The notes beneath the pieces were generated by a model. The model was given only the letters and a program-made list of their open reading frames with translations, ran no database searches and was not told the DNA's origin. This document shows, piece by piece, positions 12,286 to 20,887 of a stretch of DNA of 64,000 nucleotides; position 1 is the first letter of the stretch, and each line of letters opens with the position of its first letter. This stretch comes from Humibacillus xanthopallidus. Its GTDB lineage: Bacteria > Actinomycetota > Actinomycetes > Actinomycetales > Dermatophilaceae. Location of the stretch: NCBI RefSeq assembly GCF_006716675.1, contig NZ_VFPM01000002.1, forward strand, positions 62,001 to 126,000. The letters run 5' to 3'. The position numbers and the translations under genes are program-made.

Positions 12286-12438
12286 GTTGGACGCGGGCCC
12301 GCACCTGGAAGCCAGATCGGGAGCAAACCAGAGCCTCACGTCGCCTCGACGGTAGGGGGAGGTCTCGATCTACGCAAAAGTAACGATTTCACATCATGAG
12401 ACCCGAGACAGACATTCCACTGCTTCGGGCCATCTCGG

Positions 12439-12469
12439 TTGGACAACGTTGTCATCACGCCCCTATGGT
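12439..12469 (+). promoter_or_regulatory. candidate levansucrase promoter with embedded operator
   Basis: TTGGAC (12439-12444) and TATGGT (12464-12469) make a plausible -35/-10 pair with a long 19-base spacer. The perfect 12-base palindrome GACAACGTTGTC (12442-12453) overlaps the -35 and the spacer. Palindromes with a central CG are typical LacI/GalR-family operators, so sugar-responsive repression is inferred. No LacI-type regulator is encoded in this window. Confidence 0.5.
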
Positions 12470-12542
12470 CGGTGCCGCACCTGGAACTCGATCTCGTCAC
12501 ACCCGACACCTCGCCCCCCGGCGAGCCATCGAAGGGCAGAAG

Positions 12543-14165
12543 ATGATGTTCCTCCACCACCGCTTCCTCAAGGGAGCGCTTGCGGCAGGCGTGGCGGCAG
12601 CCGCGCTCGTCGCCACCGCAGGAGCCGGCGCCACCGCGGCTCCTCGGGCGGCCACCGCGCCGTCCGCCCAGTCCGCGCTCCCCGCGCAGGCTGTCCCCGG
12701 CTTCCCCGAGCCGACTCCGCACACCCAGAAGGCCTACGACCCGGCTGCCGACTTCACCGCGAAGTGGACCCGGGCCGACGCCCGCCAGATCAAGGCGATG
12801 TCCGACCCGACAGCCGGCTCCCGCCAGAACTCGATGCCGGAGGACTACACGGCACCGACCGTCCCGCAGAACTTCCCCGACATGAGCAACGGCAAGGTCT
12901 GGGTCTGGGACACCTGGCCGCTCACGGACGCCGCCGCCCATCAGTACAGCTACAAGGGCTGGGAGGTCGTCTTCTCCCTCGTCGCCGACCGCAAGCTCGG
13001 CTTCGACGACCGCCACACCTACGCCAAGCTCGGCTACTTCTTCCGCAAGGCGGGTGTGCCCTCGTCGCAGCGCCCGGCCAACGGCGGGTGGACCTACGGC
13101 GGACTCGTCTTCCCCAAGGGCCTGTCCGGCAAGGTCTTCGAGGACCAGTCCTTCTCGCACCAGACCGAGTGGTCGGGCTCGACCCGCATCTTCAAGAACG
13201 GCGAGGTCAAGGTCTTCTACACGGCTGTCGCCTTCTACCGCAACGCTGCCGGTCAGGACACCAAGCCGGCCGACGCGCGCATCATGATGTCGCCCGGCAA
13301 GATCTTCGCCAACGACAAGGGCGTGTGGTTCGGCGGCTTCAAGACGCACAACGAGCTGCTCAAGCCCGACGGCAAGCTCTACCAGAACGGCGCGCAGAAC
13401 CCGTACTACAACTTCCGCGACCCCTTCACCTTCCAGGACCCGGCGCACCCGGGCAAGACCTACATGGTCTTCGAGGGCAACACGGCGACGCAGCGTGGGA
13501 CCCGCGCCTGCACGACCGGCGACATGGGCTACCAGCCCGGCGACCCGTACACGGAGACCCCGGACGAGGTCATGGACCGCAACGCGCACCTGCAGATGGC
13601 GAACGTCGGTCTTGCCGTGGCCGACAACACGGAGCTGACCAAGTGGCACTTCCTGCCGCCGATCCTGTCGGCCAACTGCGTCACCGACCAGACCGAGCGG
13701 CCGCAGATCTACCTGAAGGACGGCAAGTACTACCTCTTCACCATCAGCCACCGCAGCACGTTCGCGGCCGGCGTCGACGGTCCTGAGGGCGTCTACGGCT
13801 TCGTCGGCAACGGCATCCGCAGTGACTTCCAGCCGGTCAACCGCGGCTCGGGCCTCGCGCTCGGCAACCCGACGAACCTCAACTTCAACCAGGGCTTCCC
13901 GTTCGACCCGGACTACAACCAGCACCCGGGTGCGTTCCAGGCCTACTCGCACTACGTCATGCCCGGTGGCCTCGTGCAGTCCTTCATCGACACGATCGGC
14001 ACGAAGGACAACTTCCGCCGGGGCGGCACGCTCGGCCCGACGGTGCGCATCCTCATCGACGGTGACACGACCAAGGTCGACCGCACCTACGGCAACGGGG
14101 GCCTCGGCGGCTACGCCGACATCCCGGCCGACCGCGACATCAAGCCGGGTCAGCCCGTGAGCTGA
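12543..14165 (+). CDS. sacB: secreted levansucrase (GH68)
   Basis: 540 residues. GH68 levansucrase makes levan from sucrose outside the cell, releasing glucose. A Sec-type signal peptide covers about residues 1-33 (FLKGALAAGVAAAALVATAG). Catalytic residues are visible: nucleophile Asp123 in VWDTWPL, transition-state stabiliser Asp293 in FRDPF, and acid/base Glu384 in DQTERP. The length and the C-terminal LGPTVRILIDGDTT are normal for the family. ATG 12543 (or 12546) follows GAAGGGCAG. It is divergent from the GH32 gene, so the pair makes and degrades fructan. Inulosucrase is a less likely alternative. Confidence 0.93.
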   Translation: MMFLHHRFLKGALAAGVAAAALVATAGAGATAAPRAATAPSAQSALPAQAVPGFPEPTPHTQKAYDPAADFTAKWTRADARQIKAMSDPTAGSRQNSMPEDYTAPTVPQNFPDMSNGKVWVWDTWPLTDAAAHQYSYKGWEVVFSLVADRKLGFDDRHTYAKLGYFFRKAGVPSSQRPANGGWTYGGLVFPKGLSGKVFEDQSFSHQTEWSGSTRIFKNGEVKVFYTAVAFYRNAAGQDTKPADARIMMSPGKIFANDKGVWFGGFKTHNELLKPDGKLYQNGAQNPYYNFRDPFTFQDPAHPGKTYMVFEGNTATQRGTRACTTGDMGYQPGDPYTETPDEVMDRNAHLQMANVGLAVADNTELTKWHFLPPILSANCVTDQTERPQIYLKDGKYYLFTISHRSTFAAGVDGPEGVYGFVGNGIRSDFQPVNRGSGLALGNPTNLNFNQGFPFDPDYNQHPGAFQAYSHYVMPGGLVQSFIDTIGTKDNFRRGGTLGPTVRILIDGDTTKVDRTYGNGGLGGYADIPADRDIKPGQPVS

Positions 14166-14177
14166 CCCCGACCGGTG

Positions 14178-14978
14178 TCAACGGGGCCGCCACCTCCCGG
14201 CCTCGGGGGGTGGCGGGCTCTGCATTCCCTTGGCGTCAAGGGGTTTCGCGCCGGCGATGAGGCGCTCCAGGGCCGCGCCCTCGCGGAGCCCGGTCGGGAG
14301 GTGTGCGCGCGCGACCTCCCGGCGCAGGCTCTCGAGAGGGAGGGGCGCGCAGCTCGCCACGACGACCGAGTTGCCGAAGCGCTTGCCCTTGAGCACCTCG
14401 TGCGTGGCGATGAGGGCGAGGTGGGGCATCGACTGGCGGACCGTCGCGAGAACCCTTGCGACATAACGCATTCCCGGCTCGTCGGCGAGGTTCCACAGCG
14501 CCGTCCCGGCGGGCTTCAGCACACGACGCACCTCGAGCACGTATGCCGCAGAGGCCAGTTCGGCTGGGACGCGGCCCGCGGCATACGCATCGGTCACGAC
14601 GACGTCCGCCGAGGCGCCGCCGAGCGCTCGCACCCCGGTGAGTCCGTCGACGGGCCGGATGCGGATCCGGTGTCGACGCGGAAGCGGAATCTCCTTGCGC
14701 ACCAGTGCCGTCAGCGCCTCGTCCGGCTCGAGAACGATCTGCGGCGAGCCCGGCCGGGTCGCCTCGACCCAGCGAGGGAGGGTGAGCCCGGCGCCGCCGA
14801 CGTGCGTGACCCCGAGCGGCCCCGGCGGAAGGGTGTCGATGGCGAGCGCGAGGTGCTGGACGTACTCGAAGACGAGCAGGGTCGGGTCGTCGGGCTGCAC
14901 GTGCGACTGGGGCGACCCGTCCATGTGCACGGTCACCCCACCACGCTCGTCCCACTGGAGCGTCACGTGGTCGGTCAT
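14178..14978 (-). CDS. spermidine synthase-like methyltransferase-fold protein
   Basis: 266 residues with a polyamine-synthase/methyltransferase-like Rossmann fold. Visible: GVTHVGGAGLTLPRWV (nucleotide-loop equivalent), IVLEPDEAL (acidic end of strand 2), ADVVVTDAYAAG (the position of the catalytic DxxD/DAY loop of spermidine synthases), and VLKPAGTALWNLAD. Actinobacteria carry many such spermidine synthase-like proteins whose real substrate is unknown. It starts 7 bases after the GNAT gene ends, so the two form an operon. A function other than polyamine synthesis is quite possible. Confidence 0.7.
   Translation of the reverse strand: MTDHVTLQWDERGGVTVHMDGSPQSHVQPDDPTLLVFEYVQHLALAIDTLPPGPLGVTHVGGAGLTLPRWVEATRPGSPQIVLEPDEALTALVRKEIPLPRRHRIRIRPVDGLTGVRALGGASADVVVTDAYAAGRVPAELASAAYVLEVRRVLKPAGTALWNLADEPGMRYVARVLATVRQSMPHLALIATHEVLKGKRFGNSVVVASCAPLPLESLRREVARAHLPTGLREGAALERLIAGAKPLDAKGMQSPPPPEAGRWRPR
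14187..14216. terminator. terminator hairpin after levansucrase
   Basis: CCGCCACCTCCC (14187-14198) pairs with GGGGGGTGGCGG (14205-14216) around loop GGCCTC, with one wobble. It lies 22 bases after the levansucrase stop and inside the 3' end of the convergent gene, where it encodes the proline-rich tail. Confidence 0.6.
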
Positions 14979-14985
14979 CGGCCGG

Positions 14986-15777
14986 TCACAGGTCGACGGC
15001 GAGCTGGCGCTGCTCGCCGTAGCGACGGAAACCGAGCCTCCTGAGGATCGGCGAGGAGGTGTCGACCCGCCCGTGGGTCAGCGCGAGGGTGGCGCCCGCC
15101 CGCACGGCGATGTCGAGGCGGGCCCGGAGCACGGCCCGGTAGGCGCCGAGCCCCCGGAGGTCCGGGTGGGTGCCGGCACCCCACAGCCGGCACACCGGCC
15201 CGACGATGCCCCAGCCACCGGTGCTCGCGGGCCGTCCGGCGACGGAGGCGACGACCCGGCCGACGCTGTCGTCGCCGAGACCGCGGGCGATCTCGACGAG
15301 CCCGCGGTCGACCTCCTCGTCGTCGGGTGCCGACCCGCCGAAGGCGCTCTGGCTGAGCACGAGCGCGTCTCGCACGCCGTCGCGGTCGACGACCCGGGTG
15401 ACCGTGACGTCGGCGCCGGGTGCGACCTCGGGCACCCCGTCGGTGAGGTGGAGGCCGAGCACGTCCATGCGTTCGACGACCTGCGCGCCGCGCCGCACGA
15501 GCTCGGCCTCGAGGCCGGACGGCCGGCTCGTGTCCGACAGCGTCCACCAGATCCGCTCACGGCCGAGGTCTCGAGCCACGCGATGCACCTCGTCGACGAC
15601 CTCGGCCGGCTCGCGGTCCGACCCGAACAGGCGGGCGCCCGTGGGCGTCAGGTAGGTCGGCGGGTAGGCCACGACGAGGTACTCGTCCGTCCGCACGCTG
15701 CGCGCGTGGTCAGGCACCCAGGCCCACTCGTTCGAGGCGGCCAGCACGGACTCGGGGTCCCAGATCGGTGTCACCAC
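14986..15777 (-). CDS. GNAT family N-acetyltransferase
   Basis: 263 residues, starting at one of two adjacent GTG codons (15777 or 15774). The acetyl-CoA site is in the C-terminal half: WGAGTHPDLRGLGAYRAVLRARL matches the GNAT R/Q-x-x-G-x-G/A loop, followed by ALTHGRVDTSSPILRRLGF. The N-terminal half is longer than a minimal GNAT and may be a degenerate second domain (ERIWWTLSDTSRPSGLEAEL). It is upstream of and probably cotranscribed with the spermidine-synthase-like gene. Substrate unknown. Confidence 0.75.
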   Translation of the reverse strand: MVTPIWDPESVLAASNEWAWVPDHARSVRTDEYLVVAYPPTYLTPTGARLFGSDREPAEVVDEVHRVARDLGRERIWWTLSDTSRPSGLEAELVRRGAQVVERMDVLGLHLTDGVPEVAPGADVTVTRVVDRDGVRDALVLSQSAFGGSAPDDEEVDRGLVEIARGLGDDSVGRVVASVAGRPASTGGWGIVGPVCRLWGAGTHPDLRGLGAYRAVLRARLDIAVRAGATLALTHGRVDTSSPILRRLGFRRYGEQRQLAVDL

Positions 15778-15797
15778 GACAGGCTACGGTCGGAGCC

Positions 15798-16679
15798 ATG
15801 CGATTCGGCCTGACGATCCTGCCCGAGCACACGTGGTCGGTCGCCGAGCCGCGGTGGCGCGAGGCCGAGGCGCTCGGCTTCGACCACGCGTGGACCTTCG
15901 ACCACGTCACGTGGGGTGGGCTGCCCGACTCCCCGTGGTTCGCCGCGGTGCCGACCCTGGCCGCGGCAGCAGCCGTCACCGACCGGATGGGTCTGGGGAC
16001 CTTCGTCACCTCGCCCAACAACCACCACCCCGTGCAGCTCATGCGTGAGGTCCTCGCCCTCGACGACATCTCGGGTGGGCGCTTCCTGCTCGGCATCGGC
16101 AGCGGGGGCGACCTCGACGCCCGCATCATGGGTGAGGACCTGCCCCTGCGGGCCCGCGTCGACCGCTTCCACGAGTTCACCGACCTGCTCGACCGGCTCC
16201 TGCGCGACGACCACGTCACGGTCGACGGGCGGTTCTACAGCGCCCGCGACGTGCGCACCCTCCCCGGTCCGGTGCGCGGCGCCGCGGGGGGCAACCGGGT
16301 TCCGCTCATCGTCGCCGCCAACGGCCCTCGCACGATCCGGCTCGCCGTCGACCGCGCCGACGGCTGGATGACCTACGGCGGCACCGCCGACACGGACGAC
16401 GCCTGGTGGGCCCTCGTCGGTGAGCTCTCGGCCCGGGTGGACGACGGCCTCGCCGCGGCCGGGCGCGCTCCCGAGACCCTCACCCGCTACCTCAACCTCG
16501 ACAGCGCCCCGACCTTCTCCCTGACGAGCGCCGCCGCCTTCGAGGATGCCGTCGGTCGCGCCGAGGCCCTCGGCTTCACCGACGTCATCACGCACTGGCC
16601 CCGCGACAGCGACCCCTACCAGGGCACCCGTGACGTGCTCGACGAGGTCGCAGGCGGCGTCATCCCCCGCCTTCGCTGA
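15798..16679 (+). CDS. LLM class flavin-dependent oxidoreductase
   Basis: 293 residues, a luciferase-like (beta/alpha)8 flavoenzyme. MRFGLTILPEHTW begins strand 1; DHAWTFDHVTWGG, MGLGTFVTSPNNHHPVQLMREVLALDDISGGRFLLGIGSGG is the family signature; VPLIVAANGPRTIRLAVDRADGW is the strand 6-7 region. Members use FMN or F420 to oxidise diverse substrates; the cofactor and substrate are not determined. ATG 15798 follows GGAG. It is divergent from the GNAT gene by 20 bases. Confidence 0.88.
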   Translation: MRFGLTILPEHTWSVAEPRWREAEALGFDHAWTFDHVTWGGLPDSPWFAAVPTLAAAAAVTDRMGLGTFVTSPNNHHPVQLMREVLALDDISGGRFLLGIGSGGDLDARIMGEDLPLRARVDRFHEFTDLLDRLLRDDHVTVDGRFYSARDVRTLPGPVRGAAGGNRVPLIVAANGPRTIRLAVDRADGWMTYGGTADTDDAWWALVGELSARVDDGLAAAGRAPETLTRYLNLDSAPTFSLTSAAAFEDAVGRAEALGFTDVITHWPRDSDPYQGTRDVLDEVAGGVIPRLR

Positions 16680-16791
16680 GACAGCCCCTGTCGCCGAGGC
16701 GCGGGGGAGCGCCCGCCGGCCGGCGAGGGGCGAGCCGGCCACGCGGCATACCGGCTCGGCGCCGTCGGTGGGCGGGGTTAGCCTGCTGGGC

Positions 16792-17172
16792 ATGTCGCCC
16801 CGCCGTCGCACCCCTGTCGCAGAGGGCCGCGCCGCCCTCGAGGTATGCCGCTCGGCCGGCTGGAGTGCCGACCGGCGCACGACGGGCACCGCGGTCCGCT
16901 ACACGCTCGACGAGCTCGCCACGACGGCCCCGGGCCGCACCGTGGAGGTCCGGGTGCCCCCGCACGGCGCGGTCCAGTGCATCGAGGGGCCGGTGCACAC
17001 GCGCGGCACGCCGCCCAACGTCATCGAGACCGACGGGGCCACGTGGCTGCGGCTCGCGGTCGGTGACCTCACCTGGGATGACGCCGTCGCGGGCGCGCTC
17101 GTGCGGGCCAGTGGCCAGCGGGCGCACCTGGACGGACTTCTTCCGCTCCACTCGCTTAACCTTGAGGGGTGA
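16792..17172 (+). CDS. sterol carrier-like family protein
   Basis: 126 residues. YTLDELATTAPGRTVEVRVPP, GAVQCIEGPVHTRGTPPNVIET and WLRLAVGDLTWDDAVAGALVRASG match the small actinobacterial sterol-carrier-like family often found close to purF, as here (2 kb away). The fold suggests binding of a lipid-like ligand or peptidyl-prolyl-like dimer, but the role is unknown. GTGA overlap with the next gene points to translational coupling. Confidence 0.75.
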   Translation: MSPRRRTPVAEGRAALEVCRSAGWSADRRTTGTAVRYTLDELATTAPGRTVEVRVPPHGAVQCIEGPVHTRGTPPNVIETDGATWLRLAVGDLTWDDAVAGALVRASGQRAHLDGLLPLHSLNLEG

Positions 17173-17411
17173 CCACCTCCCCTGACGGGCGCTCCGCGCC
17201 TCGCGTCCCGAACTTCAAGCGCTTCCTCATCACCGGCGCGCTCCTCGGCTTCGTCGTCGGCGCGGTGATCTCGCTCGTCGGCGACGACGTGCGTGGCTAC
17301 TCCGCCACCACCGGAGCGCTCTTCCTCGGCGCCTTCGGCGCCCTGCTCGGTGCCGGGCTCGCCGGCATCCTCGGCATCCTGCTCGACCGGTCGGGCCGCC
17401 GCAGCTCGTGA
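17169..17411 (+). CDS. small two-helix membrane protein
   Basis: 80 residues from GTG 17169. Two hydrophobic segments, FLITGALLGFVVGAVISLVG and TGALFLGAFGALLGAGLAGI, flank a short polar loop, with charged ends. Such proteins occur between the sterol-carrier-like gene and later genes in actinobacteria. It overlaps both neighbours by 4 bases. No function can be assigned. Confidence 0.75.
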   Translation: MTTSPDGRSAPRVPNFKRFLITGALLGFVVGAVISLVGDDVRGYSATTGALFLGAFGALLGAGLAGILGILLDRSGRRSS

Positions 17412-18589
17412 CGGGCACCGGCCCCCTGGCGGGCGTGCGCGTCGTCGAGCTGGCCGGCATCGGCCCGGCCCCCTTCGCCTGCATGCTGCTCGCCGACCTC
17501 GGCGCCGACGTCATCCGGCTCGACCGGCCGGGCGTACCGCCGCTGCCGGTGCCGATGCCGCCCGAGGCCGACCTGTTGCGTCGCGGCCGTCCGTCCGTCG
17601 TGCTCGACCTCAAGCACCCCGACGGGCTCGCGACGGCAAGGCGGCTCGTCGCCCGGGCCGACGTCCTCGTCGAGGGCTACCGTCCGGGCGTGGCCGAGCG
17701 CCTCGGGCTCGGCCCCGACGACTGCCTCGCGATCAACCCCGCCCTCGTCTACGGCCGGATGACCGGCTGGGGACAGGACGGCCCCCTCGCCCACGCCGCC
17801 GGGCACGACATCGGCTACGTCGCGATCACCGGCGCGCTCGGCGCGATCGGCCGGGCCGGCGGCCCGCCCCAGGTGCCGGTCAACCTCGTCGGCGACTTCG
17901 GTGGTGGTGCCCTCTACCTCGCGGTCGGGGTGCTCGCTGCCCTGCTCGAGGCGCGCACGAGCGGTCGCGGCCAGGTGGTTGACGCCGCCATCGTCGACGG
18001 CACGGCGCACGTGTCGGCACTCGTCGTCGGCCTCGTCTCGAGCGGGCTGTGGTCCGACCGGCGTGGGACCAACCTGCTCGACACCGGCGCCCCCTTCTAC
18101 GACGTCTACGAGACGAGCGACGGTGGCTGGCTCGCCGTCGGGCCGCTCGAGCAGCCCTTCTACGCGGAGCTGCTGCGGTTGCTGGGCATCGAGGACGCGG
18201 CGCCGGACCGCCTCGACCCGAGCCAGTGGCCCGCCCTGCGTGCCCGGCTGGCAGCGACCTTCGCCACCCGCACCCGCGACGAGTGGACCGCCCTGCTCGA
18301 GGGCACCGACGCCTGCGTGGAGCCCGTCCTCAGCTACGCCGAGGCGCCGCACCATCCGCACCTCGCGGCGCGGGGCACCTACGTCGAGCACCACGGCGTC
18401 GTCCAGCCGGCGCCCGCGCCGCGCTTCTCCCGCACGCCCGGCGCCCTCTCCACACCGCCTCCGCGCGCGTCGGGGGTCGACACCCGACGCGCCCTCGAGG
18501 CGTGGGGCATCGACGACGTCGAGGCCCTGCTCGCCTCCGGCGCGGCCGTCGAGGCGGCCGAGGCGGTCGAGGCGGCCGACAGGCCATGA
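17408..18589 (+). CDS. CaiB/BaiF family CoA transferase (alpha-methylacyl-CoA racemase-like)
   Basis: 393 residues, class III CoA-transferase fold. GPLAGVRVVELAGIGPAPFACMLLADLGADVIRLDRPG is the signature start; LDLKHPDGLATARRLVARADVLVEGYRPGVAERLGLG covers the CoA-binding region; GHDIGYVAITGALGAIGRAGG resembles alpha-methylacyl-CoA racemases, where the His and Asp near GHD catalyse proton transfer. It probably epimerises 2-methylacyl-CoA for branched fatty-acid oxidation; a transferase role cannot be excluded. The C-terminal tail is an Ala/Glu repeat (VEAAEAVEAADRP). ATGA overlap with thpR. Confidence 0.85.
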   Translation: MTGTGPLAGVRVVELAGIGPAPFACMLLADLGADVIRLDRPGVPPLPVPMPPEADLLRRGRPSVVLDLKHPDGLATARRLVARADVLVEGYRPGVAERLGLGPDDCLAINPALVYGRMTGWGQDGPLAHAAGHDIGYVAITGALGAIGRAGGPPQVPVNLVGDFGGGALYLAVGVLAALLEARTSGRGQVVDAAIVDGTAHVSALVVGLVSSGLWSDRRGTNLLDTGAPFYDVYETSDGGWLAVGPLEQPFYAELLRLLGIEDAAPDRLDPSQWPALRARLAATFATRTRDEWTALLEGTDACVEPVLSYAEAPHHPHLAARGTYVEHHGVVQPAPAPRFSRTPGALSTPPPRASGVDTRRALEAWGIDDVEALLASGAAVEAAEAVEAADRP

Positions 18590-19146
18590 GGCTCTTCGTC
18601 GCGGTCGTGCCGCCCGACGACGTGCTCGACGACCTCGAGGTGCACCTCGAGCCACGTCGTGCGGCCGGTGGCGAGGTGCGCTGGACCGACCGGCACCAGT
18701 GGCACGTGACCCTCGCCTTCCTCGGCGACGTGCCGCAGCACCGTCTCGACGACCTCACCGAGGTGCTCGGCCGGTCGGCCGCCAAGCGCAGCCCCCTCGT
18801 GCTGCGGCTCTCCGGCGCGGGCGCCTTCCCCAGCCCGTATGCCGCCCGCGTCCTCTGGGCGGGAGTCGAGCAGGTGCGCGGTGACCTCGGGGCCGTCGCG
18901 AACGGCATACGCTCCTCGGCGAGCTCGGCAGGCGCCTCACCGGACGGGGCGCGGTTCCACCCCCACCTCACCCTGGGCCGCTTCGGCCGCCCGACCGAGG
19001 CGACGCGGTGGATCCGCGCCCTCGACGGCCTCGAGGGGCCGGCGTGGGTGGCCGACGGGGCGACGCTCATCGAGTCGCACCTCGGGGAGGGGCGCGGCCG
19101 GCGGCCCCGCTACGAGGTCGTGGCCGACCTGCCTTTCGGGCGCTGA
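18586..19146 (+). CDS. thpR: RNA 2',3'-cyclic phosphodiesterase
   Basis: 186 residues of the 2H phosphoesterase superfamily. MRLFVAVVPPDDV is the typical start; the two catalytic H-x-T motifs are HVTL in WHVTLAFLGDV and HLTL in FHPHLTLGRF. The family opens 2',3'-cyclic phosphates of RNA and was first known as 2'-5' RNA ligase. ATG 18586 overlaps the previous stop. Codon 18905 region contains GGCATAC and uses the rare ATA isoleucine codon. Confidence 0.9.
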   Translation: MRLFVAVVPPDDVLDDLEVHLEPRRAAGGEVRWTDRHQWHVTLAFLGDVPQHRLDDLTEVLGRSAAKRSPLVLRLSGAGAFPSPYAARVLWAGVEQVRGDLGAVANGIRSSASSAGASPDGARFHPHLTLGRFGRPTEATRWIRALDGLEGPAWVADGATLIESHLGEGRGRRPRYEVVADLPFGR

Positions 19147-19189
19147 CACGGAGGCGGGAGTCCGGCGATCCGTGTGGGAGACTGCGGTA

Positions 19190-20752
19190 GTGGCACGTGG
19201 CGATGGACGACTGGGTCATGATCTCCTCCCCGGCGAGAAGGGCCCACAGGACGCCTGTGGCGTCTTCGGCGTCTGGGCCCCCGGAGAGGACGTCGCGAAG
19301 CTGACGTACTTCGGGCTCTATGCGCTGCAGCACCGCGGCCAGGAGTCGGCCGGCATCGCGACCGGAGACGGCGAGAAGATCCTCGTCTACAAGGACATGG
19401 GCCTCGTCTCGCAGGTGTTCGACGAGACCGCGCTGTCGTCCCTGCGCGGACACCTCGCGATCGGGCACACGCGCTACTCGACGACCGGCGGCTCGACGTG
19501 GGAGAACGCCCAGCCGACGCTCGGAGGCACCGGCCACAGCACGATCGCGCTCGCGCACAACGGCAACCTCATCAACACCGTCGAGCTCAAGGCGCTCGTC
19601 GACGAGCACTTCGGCACCGGCCGCGTGACGGGCGAGCTCGCCCGCGGCAACACGTCCGACACGGCGCTCGTCACGACGCTGCTCTCCGCCGACGAGGACC
19701 GCACTCCCGAGCAGGCCGCCCTCGAGCTGCTGCCCAAGCTCCAGGGCGCGTTCTCCTTCGTCTTCATGGACGAGACGACGCTGTATGCCGCCCGCGACCC
19801 GTGGGGCGTGCGTCCCCTCGCCCTCGGTCGCCTCGAGCGTGGCTGGGTCGTCGCCTCCGAGACCGCGGCGCTGCAGACGATCGGCGCGTCGGTCATCCGC
19901 GAGATCGAGCCCGGCGAGCTCATCGCCATCGACGAGAACGGCCTCCGCTCGCACCGCTTCGCCGAGCCGCAGCCCAAGGGGTGCGTCTTCGAGTACGTCT
20001 ACCTCGCGCGACCCGACGCCGTCATCCGTGGCCGGGTCGTCCACGAGGCGCGCGTCGAGATGGGCCGGGTCCTCGCCCGCGAGCACGCCGTCGATGCCGA
20101 CCTCGTCATCGGGGTGCCGGAGTCGGGCGTGCCTGCTGCTGTTGGGTATTCACAGGAGTCCGGCATCCCGTTCGGGCAGGGCTTCGTCAAGAACGCCTAC
20201 GTGGGGCGCACCTTCATCCAGCCGTCGCAGACGCTGCGCCAGCTCGGCATCCGGCTCAAGCTCAACCCGCTCGAGCACACGATCCGCGGCAAGCGGCTTG
20301 TCGTCGTCGACGACTCGATCGTGCGCGGCAACACCCAGCGGGCCCAGATCCGCATGCTGCGCGAGGCGGGCGCTGCTGAGGTGCACGTGCGCATCAGCTC
20401 GCCGCCCGTGCAGTGGCCGTGCTTCTACGGCATCGACTTCGCGACGCGCGCCGAGCTCATCGCGACCGGTCTCAAGGTCGAGGAGATCCGCGCCTCGATC
20501 GGCGCCGACTCGCTCGGCTACATCTCCGAGCAGGGGATGATCGGCGCGACGAACCAGCCCGCCGACGAGCTGTGCAGCGCCTGCTTCACCGGCCGCTACC
20601 CGATCGAGCTGCCCGAGGACGGCCGCGTCGGCAAGCACGTGCTCGAGACCCTGCCCCTCACGGTGCGCACCGGCCACGACCGCTCGGTCGACGTCGACGG
20701 CGTCACCCTCGGTGTCGGCCTCGGCGGAGAGAACGCCCTCCAGCACCCCTGA
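19190..20752 (+). CDS. purF: amidophosphoribosyltransferase
   Basis: 520 residues, the first committed enzyme of purine synthesis, making phosphoribosylamine from PRPP and glutamine. Ntn-hydrolase domain: after a propeptide of about 22 residues the nucleophile would be Cys23 in DACGVFGVWAPG, exposed by self-cleavage as in Bacillus-type PurF. ALQHRGQESAGIA and HTRYSTTGGSTWENAQP follow. The PRPP loop is VVVDDSIVRGNT. Cysteines near the C-terminus (CSACF and others) could bind an Fe-S cluster as in B. subtilis. GTG 19190 is the start. It ends 2 bases before a three-arm repeat that separates it from purM. Confidence 0.96.
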   Translation: MARGDGRLGHDLLPGEKGPQDACGVFGVWAPGEDVAKLTYFGLYALQHRGQESAGIATGDGEKILVYKDMGLVSQVFDETALSSLRGHLAIGHTRYSTTGGSTWENAQPTLGGTGHSTIALAHNGNLINTVELKALVDEHFGTGRVTGELARGNTSDTALVTTLLSADEDRTPEQAALELLPKLQGAFSFVFMDETTLYAARDPWGVRPLALGRLERGWVVASETAALQTIGASVIREIEPGELIAIDENGLRSHRFAEPQPKGCVFEYVYLARPDAVIRGRVVHEARVEMGRVLAREHAVDADLVIGVPESGVPAAVGYSQESGIPFGQGFVKNAYVGRTFIQPSQTLRQLGIRLKLNPLEHTIRGKRLVVVDDSIVRGNTQRAQIRMLREAGAAEVHVRISSPPVQWPCFYGIDFATRAELIATGLKVEEIRASIGADSLGYISEQGMIGATNQPADELCSACFTGRYPIELPEDGRVGKHVLETLPLTVRTGHDRSVDVDGVTLGVGLGGENALQHP

Positions 20753-20754
20753 CC

Positions 20755-20844
20755 CCAATCGAAAGAGCACTCAGTCTGGTCGTCGAGGGCCCGCCCCCAA
20801 TCGAAAGAGCACTCCGTCGTGCGACGGAGTGCTCTTTCGATTGG
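20755..20844. repeat. three-arm palindromic repeat between purF and purM
   Basis: CCAATCGAAAGAGCACTC occurs at 20755-20772 and again at 20797-20814, where it continues CCGTCG to 20819. Its full 23-base inverse complement is at 20822-20844 with only a 2-base gap. The second and third arms form a perfect 23-bp stem; the first arm could pair with the third over 18 bp instead, so two structures compete. It could act as a terminator or attenuator between purF and purM, or be a mobile palindromic element. Confidence 0.85.
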
Positions 20845-20887
20845 ACGCGCGGGGGTGCACCACACCGGCGCCGGTAGGGTGGGTCGG

